A DNA stretch of 64,000 nucleotides from Siphonodentalium dalli (GCA_032622095.1 CP136063.1:150403379-150467378), one strand, 5' to 3'; shown: positions 46,575-58,187, numbered from the stretch's first letter. The notes: a model not told the origin generated them from the sequence alone. Numbers and translations: made by a program.

Positions 46575-48054
46575 CAGGGTTTCCGCCAGGCCGGCTGCGG
46601 GTCCGTCCCACGGACCCATTCCCCCCGTCGGTCGTTGCATGAAATCCTGCTCATACACAAATAAATGACGTTATTAAAAACTTTTTCAGTCTTGTCTGTG
46701 TCAACAGGCTATATCTACACTTATTAATATTGACAAAATGAAATCGACACAGTCCATCTCCCGAAAAAAACAATAAGAAAGAGCATGTCAAATAGGGACA
46801 TTAGATACAGCGTAATACATGTCGCGGTAACATCAAAGAATGCCGGACTGTTGAGTGCAGATATTTTTGTGCACAGGATTCCATGGATGAAACTATTCAC
46901 ACCATGCTATCGTACGATTACATAATTGGATCAAAGAACACCCAATTGCTGATTCGGGGATATTTTTATGCACGGGATTTTCGTGGATGAAACTACTCAA
47001 TGATGATCATTTATCTTATTGCTGTATTACCATTTGTTTTTGAGTTTGATGTACCGGTAAGTGAAGTTCCTGAAAAATACATGTGATTCTCTACGTGTGT
47101 TGATTATTATGCGTATATTGCCATGCATACTTAACAAAATCCCAAAGTGATTTTTTTCACAATAATACGGAACCTGTCCCAAATCAGTCTTTGTAGCGGG
47201 AATTCATAGTGCATGAGAACACCATTCATTTGAGCCATATTACATGCATGGAGGATAAACACGAACACATACCCCCCCCAATATGGAGATAAAGTCAAAG
47301 TAAGGTCAATAATAGTTTCGTTGTCCCTCCTGGGTCCCAAGCACAATAATCAACGACGCACATGTTCACATTTCCCGCCAAAAACTCAAATAAATTTTAT
47401 AACACGTTGGTTAAAACTATATTCTATAGCTGCGGTCATCAGATGTTGGACTAATATAGACTATTGAACAAGCTACGCGTTCCGGGTGAAAGATTTCGCT
47501 ACCATTCGTATTTCGCCGCTATAAATATATCCTGCAGACAAACCCTGCAGTATGACGTCAACGCACAAATAGTTTTACGATTGACAGAATATATAATCCC
47601 GTCAGTTTCATTTTCACTGACACTACTTGAAATTCTAAGAAATACTTTATTCAATTCTCCTTGCTAGGTATTATTGGTCAATGCGTAGATGCTTTTTAGA
47701 TTCATTATATATACCTGTTGGAATCTTATTGTAAGTTATAAATTTGTAAACACTGTATTAAACTCGTAGCTCGTTCATTTATATAGTCTTCAATCAGACG
47801 GCAGTCTTAGGTACGTAATTAAATGACTAACTATTTGGATACCATCAACAGAATTAATGCACCCACGGAAATGATCGACTTGCATAATATACGTAGCTTT
47901 GGATTGCTTTGTGGGACACTCAGGGGCAAGGAAATGGCTTCTTTTCCGTGTCAAATAACAAAATTTTCGCCCAACAGGACGAACCATGGTCGTCCCGTCG
48001 CATTATGTGTTTCCCCAATACGGACTCATTAATTCCCCCCTGGCGGAAACCCTG
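46575..48054. mobile_element. hAT-like element with decayed BED finger, 1.48 kb, nested
   Basis: Termini CAGGGTTTCCGCCAGG / CCTGGCGGAAACCCTG are flanked by a 7-bp repeat ATATACT (46568-46574, 48055-48061). The interior around 46790-47270 is the reverse complement of 6500-6990, including a BED relic (one frame near 46910 reads AIVRLHNWIKEHPIADSG). The ends differ completely from that relative's TIRs. Confidence 0.75.
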
Positions 48055-48988
48055 ATATACTATATGCGACTGCATCCAATTTGGGTTATTGGGATGGATT
48101 AAGTGTAGTTTTGTGGTTATGAGAGCTCATTTCCCCCTTATTTCTGCTCCATATGGGGTCTTCGCCTTTAAAATTTCTATATGATTTCAAACAGGGTGAC
48201 GCCAGGATATCCCAGACGCATGGGCTACAAGATTCCCCGACAGGGGTGCCGGGGTTTTAGCTACCGGGCTGACTATTGCAGATATCACCGACAGGGGTGG
48301 CTATCCCTCCCTGACAGGGGTGGGGATGTAGCCCCCTGACTCCTCCCCAGGTGCCACCCAACATAATTTATTATCGATTATTTCTCATCTTCAGTGAATG
48401 CAAGACCGCGCTCTTAGAAATGGGTGCCAAGCAGGGACGTGTTGACAGGGGTGGTTATGCAGGGGTCTTACCCCCATACTGTAGTCAAACTTAATGCAAC
48501 ATTAATTGGAAAATTCACACCAAATTAGGTTGAAATTGTTCTCGTAGTTTGATTTTCCAACAATTTCTTAGTGACGAATTTGTTGTTTTTAGACCAACAT
48601 TTTCATATTTCCCTTTCATTTGCAAAATTCTGGACTGAAATGGCCATCATTTGGCAGTTTTCAAACCTAAGGATAAATATCAGTTAAAAAATTTCCCAGA
48701 ATTTGAAAGCTTGAGGCCAGTCAAATTTTCATGTTCAGATTTTCAAAATCTTCTCACATCGAGCCTAACCATCGGGCGACCCGTATGTTCTGTGTCCTTG
48801 CCAGTAGTTACATGCTAATTAATTTAAGAAAATTGTCTGGCGTTATACCAATAGATGTTAGGATTTTTTAATCTCATACTGGGGCCGAACCATCCTTTTC
48901 ATCCGCTTGCCACAAGACTAACTACTGGTCCATTTAGAATAGGCTACCATCTAGTAGTCTGTGAGGGAACATTTGGGAAAAATCAAAA

Positions 48989-49023
<35 letters not shown>

Positions 49024-49101
49024 GCGCAAATTGAATTAACGCAAACTTGTGAGTTTGGTGTAGTTCAATGGGGTGGGGTGCAGTTGGAGACCCCAACGAA
49101 A

Positions 49102-49291
49102 ACCCTCTCTAGAGCCAGGTCCCGAGTGCCAAATATCCCAGACTCAACCAGGGGTGCCCCTCGCGACTTAGTTTCTGCTTTCGGCAAAAAGGCCAAACCC
49201 TCTCTAGACCCAGGTCCCGAGTGCCAAATATCCCAGACTCAAACAGGGGTGCCCCTCGCGACTTAGTTTCTGCTTTCGGCAAAAAGGCCTA
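49102..49291. repeat. Two tandem copies of a 95-bp unit
   Basis: accctctctagaNccaggtc begins at 49102 and 49197. Each copy runs through gtgccaaatatcccagactc and cgcgacttagtttctgcttt to aaaaaggcc, with few differences. Confidence 0.85.
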
Positions 49292-49932
49292 TTTGTTTTC
49301 TATCCGAGAATACACTGCACCGGCAGCAATATATTGACCATACTCTGAATGAAAACGCTTCTGTGGCAATCACACGGTCACGTCGTGCTGCAAGTAAGAT
49401 GATAATTGTGTTGTAGAAATGATACGGAAGACCGACTGTAAAAAAAAACGCAACATCAAAATACACAGGGCAAGGCTTATCGATCCAAACTGTGGAGTGT
49501 GTTTTCATTGTGTATATCTCGCATATACCCATGGTTATATATAAATGGGCTACGAGCATCTGACCGTAGGTTGTTTCACATGTCAGTAAACATTTAGTTA
49601 AAATAATAAAATAACAGATTCCCATTGCAGGTGCACAACCCTAACCCCTAACCCTAATCCTTAACCCATTTGACAAAAAAATGTAGGAATAAAAGCTCGG
49701 ACAAAATTATGCATGTTGCAAAAATGTTCTAAGCCGAAAAAGGGGAATAACTCCACAAAAGTTGGATGTCATAATCGCAGGTGCACAGGTTCCCATGGTA
49801 CTAAATATCTGTGCCAGAGTTTAAAAAATGAAAGTGTCAATGACACTGTAGCTCAACTTTGTAAATAAGGTCATTTTTTGTGATGAGCAATGAATAGAGA
49901 GATTAAAAAGTAGTGTAAAAAATGAGCAGTAA

Positions 49933-50602
49933 GGCCAAAAAAAGAGAAGGTTTTGGTTCTCAGGCCCCGCCGCATTGAATAAAAAGGGCCGCATTAGGCC
50001 TTTTTATTGCAATGTCTGATGTTATGACAAAAAAACTTATGAAAAAATAAATTTGAAATTTTTTGTTTTTTGTTTTTTGTTTTTGATTTTATCAACATGT
50101 CCATAGCAGATATGTGTTGAATATTAGTGTGCATTGAGCTCTAACATGTAATGTGTTAAAAAGTGACTTGCAGGCTTACAACATGAAGTAGATGACTACA
50201 ATTAAGAAAATGATTAGCTGATCCTCATGCTCTTCTTACAATTAGTCATTGTGAACAACTTACACTAATTGTAACTTTGTACAATTGAAAGGATCACATA
50301 TTAGAATGGGGAGGTATCAGTTTTTAGACAACAATAACAGTAGTTAATGTCAGGGGCATTATATATTGTTAGGTAATCCCAGTCATACACTGGTAGTACA
50401 ATGTCATTTTTATATAAGACTAAATGAGTTTATATGCATAACAGTTCCCTCTACCTTTCTGGTTATTACTAGACAGAGGAAGGTATCTTTGTCCATGCTT
50501 ACTATGCGCAGAAAAAAATAAAAAATAAAAATAAAACCCTCCCTCCCCCATTGATTTGAAAAAAAAATTGCCCGAGAACCAAAACTCTTTTTTTTTTTGG
50601 CC
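49933..50602. mobile_element. Harbinger-like MITE, 670 bp, TSD TAA
   Basis: Ends GGCCAAAAAAAGAGAAGG ... GAACCAAAACTCTTTTTTTT ... GGCC are inverted copies, with TAA on both sides (49930-49932, 50603-50605). A 3-bp TWA target is typical of PIF/Harbinger elements. A longer relative lies at 58568. Confidence 0.75.
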
Positions 50603-51198
50603 TAAAGGATTTAGTCATACACAGAGTAAAATCCTAGATGGCCTAGATGGCCATGTTTTTTGTCTGAATGTCCCCAAAATGACTCTTTCCCATCTACATT
50701 CCAATTTCAACAGCCATGAAAAATTTCATGATGATCAGACTAAAGGTACGACCTGTAGCCCGTGCTAAAGGTTTAGTCATACAAAGAGTAAAATCCAAGA
50801 TGGCTGCTGGTGGCCATGTTTTATGGCCGAATGACCCCATAATGACTCGTTCCCATCTACATGTCATTATTAACATCCATGACAAATTTTATGATTATCA
50901 AACTAAAGGTACGACCTGTAGCTTAAAGGATTTAGTCATACAAAGAGTAAAATCCAAGATGGCTACTGGCGGCCATGTTTTTTGTCCGAATGACCCCAAA
51001 ATGACTCTTTCCCATCTACATTCCAATTTCAACAGCCATGAAAAATATCATGATGATCAGACTAAAGGTACGACCTGTAGCCCGTGCTAAAGGATTTAGT
51101 CATACAAAGAGTAAAATCCCAAGATGGCTGCTGGTGGCCATGTTTTATGGCCGAATGACCCCAAAATGACTCGTTTCCCATCTACATGTCAATATTAA

Positions 51199-51667
51199 AG
51201 GTACTCAATCCGATCAGAGGGTCCCCATCTCAACAGATTCCAACAACAACAATCCGATCAGAGGGTCCTATATTACTATTTCTTTGGCTTTGGGGGTAAA
51301 AAATATTTGATTCGAGTCGAGGAACCCATCAAACAAAGCTCAGAGTTATTAGATATTGATTTTTGAAATTGGTTATTTTCTCGAGATGAGTACTAATAAT
51401 TGCCCTTAACTTTGTAATCTGATCGAGATGTGTACACCAAAACACTATTCAAACAGACAAGGATGGATAACTCTAAAATCAAGTGGTAATAATAACGCAG
51501 TTTTGACTGTGTTCTGGGCCAGAAAGAATAGAAATAACGAAACTTCAAATATCGATATATGATCACCCTGAGCGTTGATTGGTAGGTTCCTCGACTTGAA
51601 TCAATTATTTTTTACCCACAAAGCCAAAAAATAGTAATATAGGACCATCTGATCGGATTGAGTACCT
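51199..51667. mobile_element. TTAA-flanked element, 469 bp, inserted in satellite
   Basis: AGGTACTCAATCCGATCAGA and its inverse (tctgatcggattgagtacct, with one change) bound the element. TTAA lies on both sides (51195-51198 and 51668-51671). Excision restores the satellite phrase gtcaatattaacatccatga. TTAA targeting suggests a piggyBac or Kolobok relative; no ORF is present. Confidence 0.85.
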
Positions 51668-53315
51668 TTAACATCCATGACAAATTTTATGATGATCAGA
51701 CTAAAAGTACAACCTGTAGCCCGTGCTAAATGATTTAGTCAAACAAAGAGTAAAATCCAAAATGGCTGCTGGCGGCCATGTTTTTGACCGAATGACCTCA
51801 AAATGACTGGTTCCCATCTACATGTCATTGTTAACATCCATGACAAATTTTATGATGATCAGACTAAAGGTACGACCTGTAGCCTGTGCTAAAGGATCTA
51901 GTCATACAAAGAGTAAAATCCAAGATGACTGCTGGCGGCCATGTTTTTTGGCCGAATGACCTCAAAATGACTCGTTCCCATTTACATTCCAATTTCAACA
52001 GCCATGACAAATTTTATGATGATCAGACTAAAGGTACGACCTGTAGCCTGTGCTAATTGAGATTGAATTTTGAAATGAAAGATGGCCGCTGGCGGCCATG
52101 TTTTTCGGCCGAATGACCCCAAAATGACTCGTTCCCATTTACATGTCATTGTTAACATCCATGACAAATTTTATGATGATTAGACTAAAGGTACGACCTG
52201 TAGCCCGTGCTAAAGGATTTAGTCATACAAAGAGTAAAATCCAAGATGGCTGCTGCGGCCATGTTTATTGGCCATATGATCCCAAAATTAATCGGTCCCA
52301 TCTACATGTCAATATTAACATCCATGACAAATTTCATGATGATCAGACGAACAGTACGACCTGTAGCCCGTGCTAATGGATTGAATTTTGAAATCAAAGA
52401 TGGCCACTGGCGGCCATGTTTTTCGTCCAAATGACCCCAAAATGACTCTACATTCCAATTTCAACAGCCATGAAAAATTTACATGTCATTGTTAACATCC
52501 ATGACAAATTTTATGATGATCAGACTCAAGGTACGACCTGTAGCCCGTGCTAAAGGATTTAGTCATACAAAGAGTAAAATCCAAGATGGCTGCTGGCGGC
52601 CATGTTTTTCAGCCGAATGACCCCAAAATGACTCGTTCCCATCTACATGTCATTGTTCACATCCATGACAAATTTGATGATGATCCGACCAAAGGTACAA
52701 CCTGTGGCCCGTTCCAAAGGATTTAGTCATGCAAAGAGTAAAATCTAAGATGGCTGCCGGCGGCCATGTTTTTTGGCCAAATGACCCCAAAATTACTCGT
52801 TCCCATCTACATGTCAATATTAACATCCATGACATATTTCATGACAATAAGACAAACAGAACGGCCTGTAGCCCGTGCTAATGGTTTGAATTTTGAAATG
52901 TTTTTCAGCCGAATGACCCCAAAATGACTCGTTCCCATCTACATGTCAATGTCAACATCCATGACAAATTTCATAATAAAATCGGACCAAAGGTACAGAC
53001 TGTAGCCCGTGCTAAAGGAAATTGTTGACGAATCACGCACGCACACGGATACCAAGCCATGGCAATAGCTCAAACTTTACAAAGTAAAGTTGAGCTAAAA
53101 ATTACCTCAAATTGTAGGAATAAAAGCTCAGACAAAAATATACATGTTGCAATAAAGGGGGATAACTCCACCAAAAAAAAGTCTGACAGACATCATAATC
53201 AGGTTCCCATGTTGGCTGATGTCTGTGACAAGATTCACGGAAAATGATTGAAAAACTCCGCACAAATTTGTATCCATGGACGACAGATGGTCAGAAGGAA
53301 CAGCTGATTCAAGTA

Positions 53316-54396
53316 CAGTTAAACTTCGTTAAGTCGAATCGCAAGGGACCGTTGGATTACTTCGAGTTATCCATGTGTTCGACTTAACCATTTTGACCAT
53401 TTGGTGACTGCAAATTCCATTCCAACTAGACGAATTAATTTCGACACGAAAATAATTGTTTTCAACCCTGTGCACCCTATATTCTCGCGCACAGATCAAT
53501 AGTCAGCAACTATGTTGATCACATACAAGAGGCAAGATGATATTTGTTCTGATTATTTATTGAATAATGTAATGAAAACACAGAATATGATAAAAAAAAA
53601 GAAGCAACAAACTCGAGGTTGAGAAACAAAAGTACATTTGACCCCGAAGTGGTTACAATGAATAGTATTTACAAAAACTAGGATTCAGGACTGGAAATGA
53701 CTGGTGATCAAGTACTGTGGTTTCTGCATACATGTGTATGTTTAATCGTTGAGTCTTTCATCAGTTTATCGCTGCTTTCCAGCATTTTCATTAGGTCTTC
53801 GGCCGTGTTTGCTTGCATCATCGAATATCGCATTGCATCGTCACAGCCATGCATTGCGTCATCCTACGGTGGTTTGCCGCCATCGCGACAAAATGCCGTT
53901 CTTCGATGCTTTTGACATCCATATTTTCTTTCCGTCGGCAGATGGATGAAACATTGTTTTCACTTTGGGAAGACATGACTGAATGAAATTATTCTCTATA
54001 TCAAGCGATTTAAATATGATTTTTCATTTCGTCTTTCAAACACTACTAATTCTCACATGGTGGAAATTGACCCACGAACCTCATTAATACGTTAAATAAA
54101 CAATGCATTAGGATTTCCAGCTTTTTTTGCAATTGAATGGAAGCACACTTAGTTATAATCACGTGGCAATGCGTCGCCGATGGCACTTCGACTTAACCAT
54201 AGTAATTAGTGTCATAAGCTTAGCTGGTGGGACTAAATTTCGTTTCGCCTTAAGCGAGAATTTCGACTTATTCACCTTCGACTTAACTGTGATTATTCTA
54301 TTGGCTTTGCACACAAGCTCAGCCGGGACCAGCCAATGGCTTCGACTTAAGTGGGGTATTCGAGTTACCGACGTTCGACTTAAAAAAGTTTGACTG
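53316..54396. mobile_element. TA-flanked 1.08-kb element with repeated TTCGACTTAA
   Basis: CAGTTAAACTTCGTTAAGTC and the right end (gacttaaaaaagtttgactg) are inverted, flanked by TA (53314-53315, 54397-54398). TTCGACTTAA or close variants occur near both ends (53379, 54187, 54261, 54285, 54341, 54374). The open stretches inside (53697-53949, 54127-54393) have no motif I can name. It lies immediately upstream of the DUF389 exon donor at 54470. Confidence 0.75.
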
Positions 54397-54469
54397 TATA
54401 CACCCCCCCCCACAACTTTGTATAACTAACCTATGCTTGAGGGGGATGTGCAATATACTTAACACTTAC

Positions 54470-54607
54470 TGCTGATAGATTTCCGGCATCTGTCATAATC
54501 AAAGACGAGTTAATGCTAGTTGAATTCCCCATTGCATGTCTCGTCAGATCTATATCTTGTGTAGGTGGAGAAATCGCAGTCACAATGGCGTAACTCCATA
54601 ACATGCC
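54470..54607 (-). CDS. DUF389 membrane protein exon (start of outer loop)
   Basis: The 46 codons begin GMLWSYAIVTAISPPTQDID and continue with LTRHAMGNSTSINSSLIMTD and AGNLSA. The first ten residues complete the helix after the PPAVNA motif. The rest is a polar loop with three N-x-S/T sequons (NST, NSS, NLS), which suggests exposure to the lumen or exterior; that topology is inference. The acceptor is ttgttttag and the donor gtaagt, with phase 0 at both ends. A triple Helitron insertion begins only 92 bases upstream of this exon's acceptor (54699), yet exon and splice sites look intact. Confidence 0.88.
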
Positions 54608-54698
54608 CTAAAACAATAAACAGACAGACATGAATTATAATATATCACATTCTCCTTAACACTTTCTATACTAAATTGACTCTATATATTATATAATA

Positions 54699-55601
54699 CT
54701 AGCAGGTTAGCCCGCCACTGGCGGCGTTCGTCAGAAACATGACATTTTTTTAATTTTTTTGTTTTTATTTAATTTTTTAATATTTAATTTTGTTTAAATT
54801 TTTTAATATTTATTTAATTTTTTTTTTTAATTTAATTGTTTTTTTTTTTATTTTAAATTTTTTAAATTAATTTTTTAATTGAATGTTTTTCAATGAGTTA
54901 ATTCTGCCTTTTTCGGGCGGAAAAACTGACCCGATGAAATCCCCCCCCCCTCCTAGGAACGACAGACATAAGAATCACACAACACGCATTTGTTGTTTTT
55001 CAATGAGTACCCGTCCCTGAAAGAGGTATGATTTAAGGTACATCGGGCGGAAAAAGTGATCCGATGAAAATGTCCCCCGTTCCTAGGAACGACAGACATA
55101 ACAATCAGACAACACGCATCAATCAGACAACACGCATTTTTCTGCCTTTTTAATCAAGATAAATGCATTTGGCCGTTGCGGTGCATTTTGCATCTGTAGT
55201 TTCATACACAGGTGATCGTTTAGCAACGTCGATCGATGACAATAAAGAGCGTTAACCGGTTAATGCATTTGGCCGTTGCGGTGCGTTTTGCATCCGTAGT
55301 TTCGTACACAGGTGATCGTTTAGCAACGTCGATCGATGACAATAAAGAGTGTTAACCGGTTAAATATCCCAATATGGAAGATATAAGGAGCGTCGGTGTG
55401 TTAACCCCCACGGTGCCGTTTTTTGTGACCGAGAGTGGAGAACGGGTGCTCAGAGTTTGTCCAAAATGCGACATCGACGATCCCCGTGGGTTTTTACCCT
55501 TATATACGAAATTTGAGCTCGATCCGCCGTTTTCGATTCTATGAAGTACCCACATATATACACACATATATATATACGGAGTTCTCAAAATATATAGTAG
55601 A
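54699..55601 (-). mobile_element. Tandem Helitron, third (3'-most) unit
   Basis: On the minus strand it starts TCTACTATATATTTTGAGAA at 55601 and ends ...GGCTAACCTGCTAG at 54699, followed by T. It contains very T/A-rich DNA (54745-54895) and two tandem copies of a 101-bp unit (about 55160-55361; gcatttggccgttgcggtgc). Confidence 0.8.
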
Positions 55602-56384
55602 CTAGCAGGTTAGCCCGCCACTGGCGTGGTTGGTCAGAAACATGACATTTTTTTAATTATTTTGTTTTTATTTATATTTTTTTTTAATTTTTAATATTTT
55701 TATTTTTTATTTTTTAATATTAATTTAATGTTTTTAAAATTTAATTTATGTTTTTTTGAATTTTTTAATATTTATTTAATTTTAATTCTAATTGACCTAT
55801 TTATTTAATTTTTATTCTAATTGACCCGATGAAATCCCCCCTTCCTAGGAACGACAGACAACGCATTCTTTGTTTTTCAATGAGTTAATTCATGGTACCC
55901 GTCCTAAACTTCCCCGTAGTCCCCAAAAAGAGCGGACAGTCAATTAATCCCGTCGTGAAATCTCTCTGCATAATATTTTGAGCGATAAGGTTGCGTTGAA
56001 TTGTAAACAAACGCTTCTTAGATCAATTCTGCCTTTTTAATCGAGATAATTGCATTTCGTCCCGCATCCGTATTTCGGACGCATGGGGCTAGTTGTTTAA
56101 CCACGTCGATTGCAATAAAGAGCGTTCGTCGTTAACAACTCCGTATATGGTCAATATAAAGATCGTTGATGCCTCAACCCCCGAAGTGGCATTTGCGGTG
56201 ATTTTGATGATTGGGAGTGGAGAATCGGTGCTCAGAGCTTGTCCAAAATGCGACGTGGACGATCCCCGTGGGTTTTTACACCTATATACGAAATTTGAGC
56301 TCAATCCGTCCAGGCATTTTCGATTCCATGACGTACCCACATATATATACACACATATACGGAAGTCTCAAAATATATAGTAGA
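55602..56384 (-). mobile_element. Tandem Helitron, middle unit
   Basis: It begins TCTACTATATATTTTGAGAC at 56384 and ends CTAG at 55602, which is joined without spacer to the TCTAC of the next unit. It shares the phrase cgtcccgcatccg and the 3' end ggcgggctaacctgctag with its neighbours, but the inner sequence has diverged. Confidence 0.8.
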
Positions 56385-57094
56385 CTAGCAGGTTAGCCCG
56401 CCACTGGCAGCATTCGTCCCATGGCTTTGTTCGAAAAAGCTTTTTTGAAATGAATTTATTTTTCAATTCGTCGAAATCCGCCAGTTTTACCCAATTTCAC
56501 CTTGAATTGATCATTTTGAATGTCAAGGTCAGGTCGGTGTCACAATTTAACCCGCCCATGACACTTCCCGTAGGTAGCAAGTTTGAGCTCAATCGGTTCG
56601 AGTCTATAAAGGACACACACATATATATATCATGTGTGGGTACCCGTTTCAAGATGAAGATCACCTAGGACGGAAAAACTGACCCGATCCCAGTTCCTAT
56701 GAAGCCCTAAGTATGTAAGAATCACACAACACGCTCATGTCTGGATACCAAGTACGTAAGAATCACACAACACGCTCACCGACGCTGACGCCCGTGTACA
56801 GACGTAAGAATCACATTACGCATATACGCTCTTTATCGACTACACTGCGGATAGGAACGCTCTTTAACTATCAACGCGATTAACCACCGCCGTGCCGTTT
56901 GCGGTGATTTTGATGATTGGGAGTGGAGAAAGGGTGCTCAGAGATTCTCCAAAACGCGACAACTACGGTATCTGTGGGATTTTACCCTTATATACGAAAT
57001 TAGAGCTCGATCCGACCAGCGTTTTTCGATTCTATGAAGTACACATATACACACACACACATATATATACGGAAGTCTCAAAATATATAGTAGA
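56385..57094 (-). mobile_element. Tandem Helitron, first (5'-most) unit
   Basis: It begins TCTACTATATATTTTGAGAC at 57094 and ends CTAG at 56385, again joined directly to the next TC. The three units sit inside a TTAA MITE, whose halves are at 54656-54698 and 57125-57211. Confidence 0.8.
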
Positions 57095-57345
57095 CAAGCA
57101 GAGAATGAGTCTTATTAATTGGAGGTAAATGTTCAGATAATAAGTTCAATAAACAAGTTTTCTGAATTTTCCTGCGGGAACTACTCATTGATGAGTGTTT
57201 AGTAAGGTTAATTGAGATGTCCAGGATGCTTTTAATAATGCATAAACCCAGCGAAAATAATCTTTATATAGCACATTAAGTGCAGTAATTCAAAGGTACT
57301 CAAAGTTTTTAAAACTTAAAATATTTAATACAAGAGCATCATATA

Positions 57346-57610
57346 TTAGTGGAAAGAGGATTCCAAATCAGTCATAATAGCAGAGAGGCCTTGAATGTTA
57401 TCCTTCCACGATCGTAAGAGTGCCATAAATATCCGAATAGTACACATATGTGCAGCGATTGTTGACAAGTTTCCATGACAGATCTGATCGCAACAAGTTA
57501 TTTTTGTGGAGTGACCAACTATATCAATGAATCTCTGACCAACAGCACTGTGCAGCAACATCATTTTGCGCATGATGCCAGCATTATTCAGGAATTGGGC
57601 AAGTGCGACT
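57346..57610 (-). pseudogene. Unrecognised open stretch, non-repetitive
   Basis: About 85 codons read VALAQFLNNAGIMRKMMLLH, SAVGQRFIDIVGHSTKITCC and on to GLSAIMTDLESSFH with a stop at 57346. It looks protein-like (mixed polar and hydrophobic residues). It is not part of the DUF389 reading frame, because the exons on either side join in phase without it. It could be a decayed transposon protein or a processed fragment of another gene. Confidence 0.3.
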
Positions 57611-57884
57611 CATAGACTTTGTAGCAATCAACATCATAACTGATCGCTTAAGCGAACATGATTACTTTTGTCACTTTCTCTGCGAGATTCCCTTTCATGC
57701 TCGATCAAAGGACCAGTGCCACATCTTTGTCTTTAAGACTTTAACTTTTCAAAAGCTGTGTGTAATAGACTTGAACATAGTTAGGTTCGTAAAAACTTTT
57801 TTGTTATGTATAATGATTATTTAGTTTATCAGTTCCAGTTGCGCTGTCAAGTAACATATCAATACATGCAGGCCAGAAAATATG

Positions 57885-57996
57885 GTGCTGGACATTTGCA
57901 GTATGAGGTCACCAGAGGGTGAATTTAGTAACGATACCCTGCACTAGCATCACAAAATTCATCCCCGGGGGGTCCTCATTCGGAAAATGTCCGGCG
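57885..57996. repeat. Single-hairpin relative of the double-hairpin hAT MITE
   Basis: tgaggtcaccagagggtgaa pairs with ttcatccccggggggtcctc. Only one of the two hairpins of the 253-bp family is present, and the outer CAAGCCTTG tips are missing. It lies within 50 bp of the DUF389 exon donor at 58042. Confidence 0.65.
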
Positions 57997-58042
57997 TCAT
58001 GAAATGGTTCTTCAGTGACAGGTGTGTAATACATGAACATAC

Positions 58043-58187
58043 AGCATTGACAGCAGGTGGTAGCAGTGATGCAGATATAGCTACACCAATGAGAGAACCA
58101 GCATTGCCTCCGAGCACCGCCAGTGATACACCAGCTCCTGATGGCACAGCTATCAATATGCCAACCCATAGACTCCTCAACATTCCT
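58043..58187 (-). CDS. DUF389 membrane protein exon (core motif)
   Basis: This exon encodes GMLRSLWVGILIAVPSGAGV, then SLAVLGGNAGSLIGVAISAS, then LLPPAVNA. The G-x-AGSLIGVAISASLLPPAVNAG pattern is the signature of the DUF389 family: a glycine-rich helix followed by a conserved helix ending in a double proline. The acceptor is ctgtttgcag and the donor is gtatgt directly after the alanine codon. Reading past the donor runs into non-conserved sequence and a degraded hairpin repeat at 57885-57996, which supports ending the exon here. It leaves in phase 0 and the next exon restores GMLW, the expected continuation. Confidence 0.92.

Larger units (their letters stand above)
46193..49566. mobile_element. 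3.37-kb element with ~50-bp inverted termini and TAG duplication
   Basis: CGGTCAGATGCTCGTAGCCC and the next ~35 bases are inverted at the right end (gggctacgagcatctgaccg, 49547-49566). TAG flanks both sides (46190-46192, 49567-49569). A hAT element (46575-48054), a long G-run (48993-49021) and a tandem 95-bp duplication (49102-49291) lie inside. No intact transposase is present. Confidence 0.78.
49828..53098 (+). mobile_element. Pearl-like element with satellite array (copy 2), carrying two insertions
   Basis: The left end aaagtgtcaatgacactgtagctcaactt matches copy 1, and the right end ggcaatagctcaaac plus hairpin matches copies at 41000 and 45177. Satellite units fill about 50600-53030, more divergent and irregular than copy 1, including ~154-bp variants with ttttgaaatccaagatggcc. 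A Harbinger-like MITE (49933-50602) and a TTAA element (51199-51667) have inserted. Confidence 0.7.

Noticed and set aside
46284..46658. 124-codon minus-strand ORF
   Set aside because: It crosses the border of the nested hAT element at 46575, so it cannot be one ancient gene. No motif.
48961..49266. 101-codon plus-strand ORF with a glycine run
   Set aside because: The glycines come from a G-homopolymer and the rest from a 95-bp tandem duplication.
49634..49668. Telomere-like ccctaacccctaaccctaat
   Set aside because: Only about five imperfect units inside otherwise ordinary DNA. An interstitial chance or repair patch, not a chromosome end.
44047..52434. Families of similar 60-124-codon ORFs (e.g. 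44047, 50716, 52143)
   Set aside because: They repeat with the satellite period and exist because the ~164-bp units are open in some frames. There is no start, stop or composition evidence for translation.
43340..53098. CRISPR-like array
   Set aside because: Units are ~164 bp with no short direct repeat separated by unique spacers, and the genome is clearly animal.
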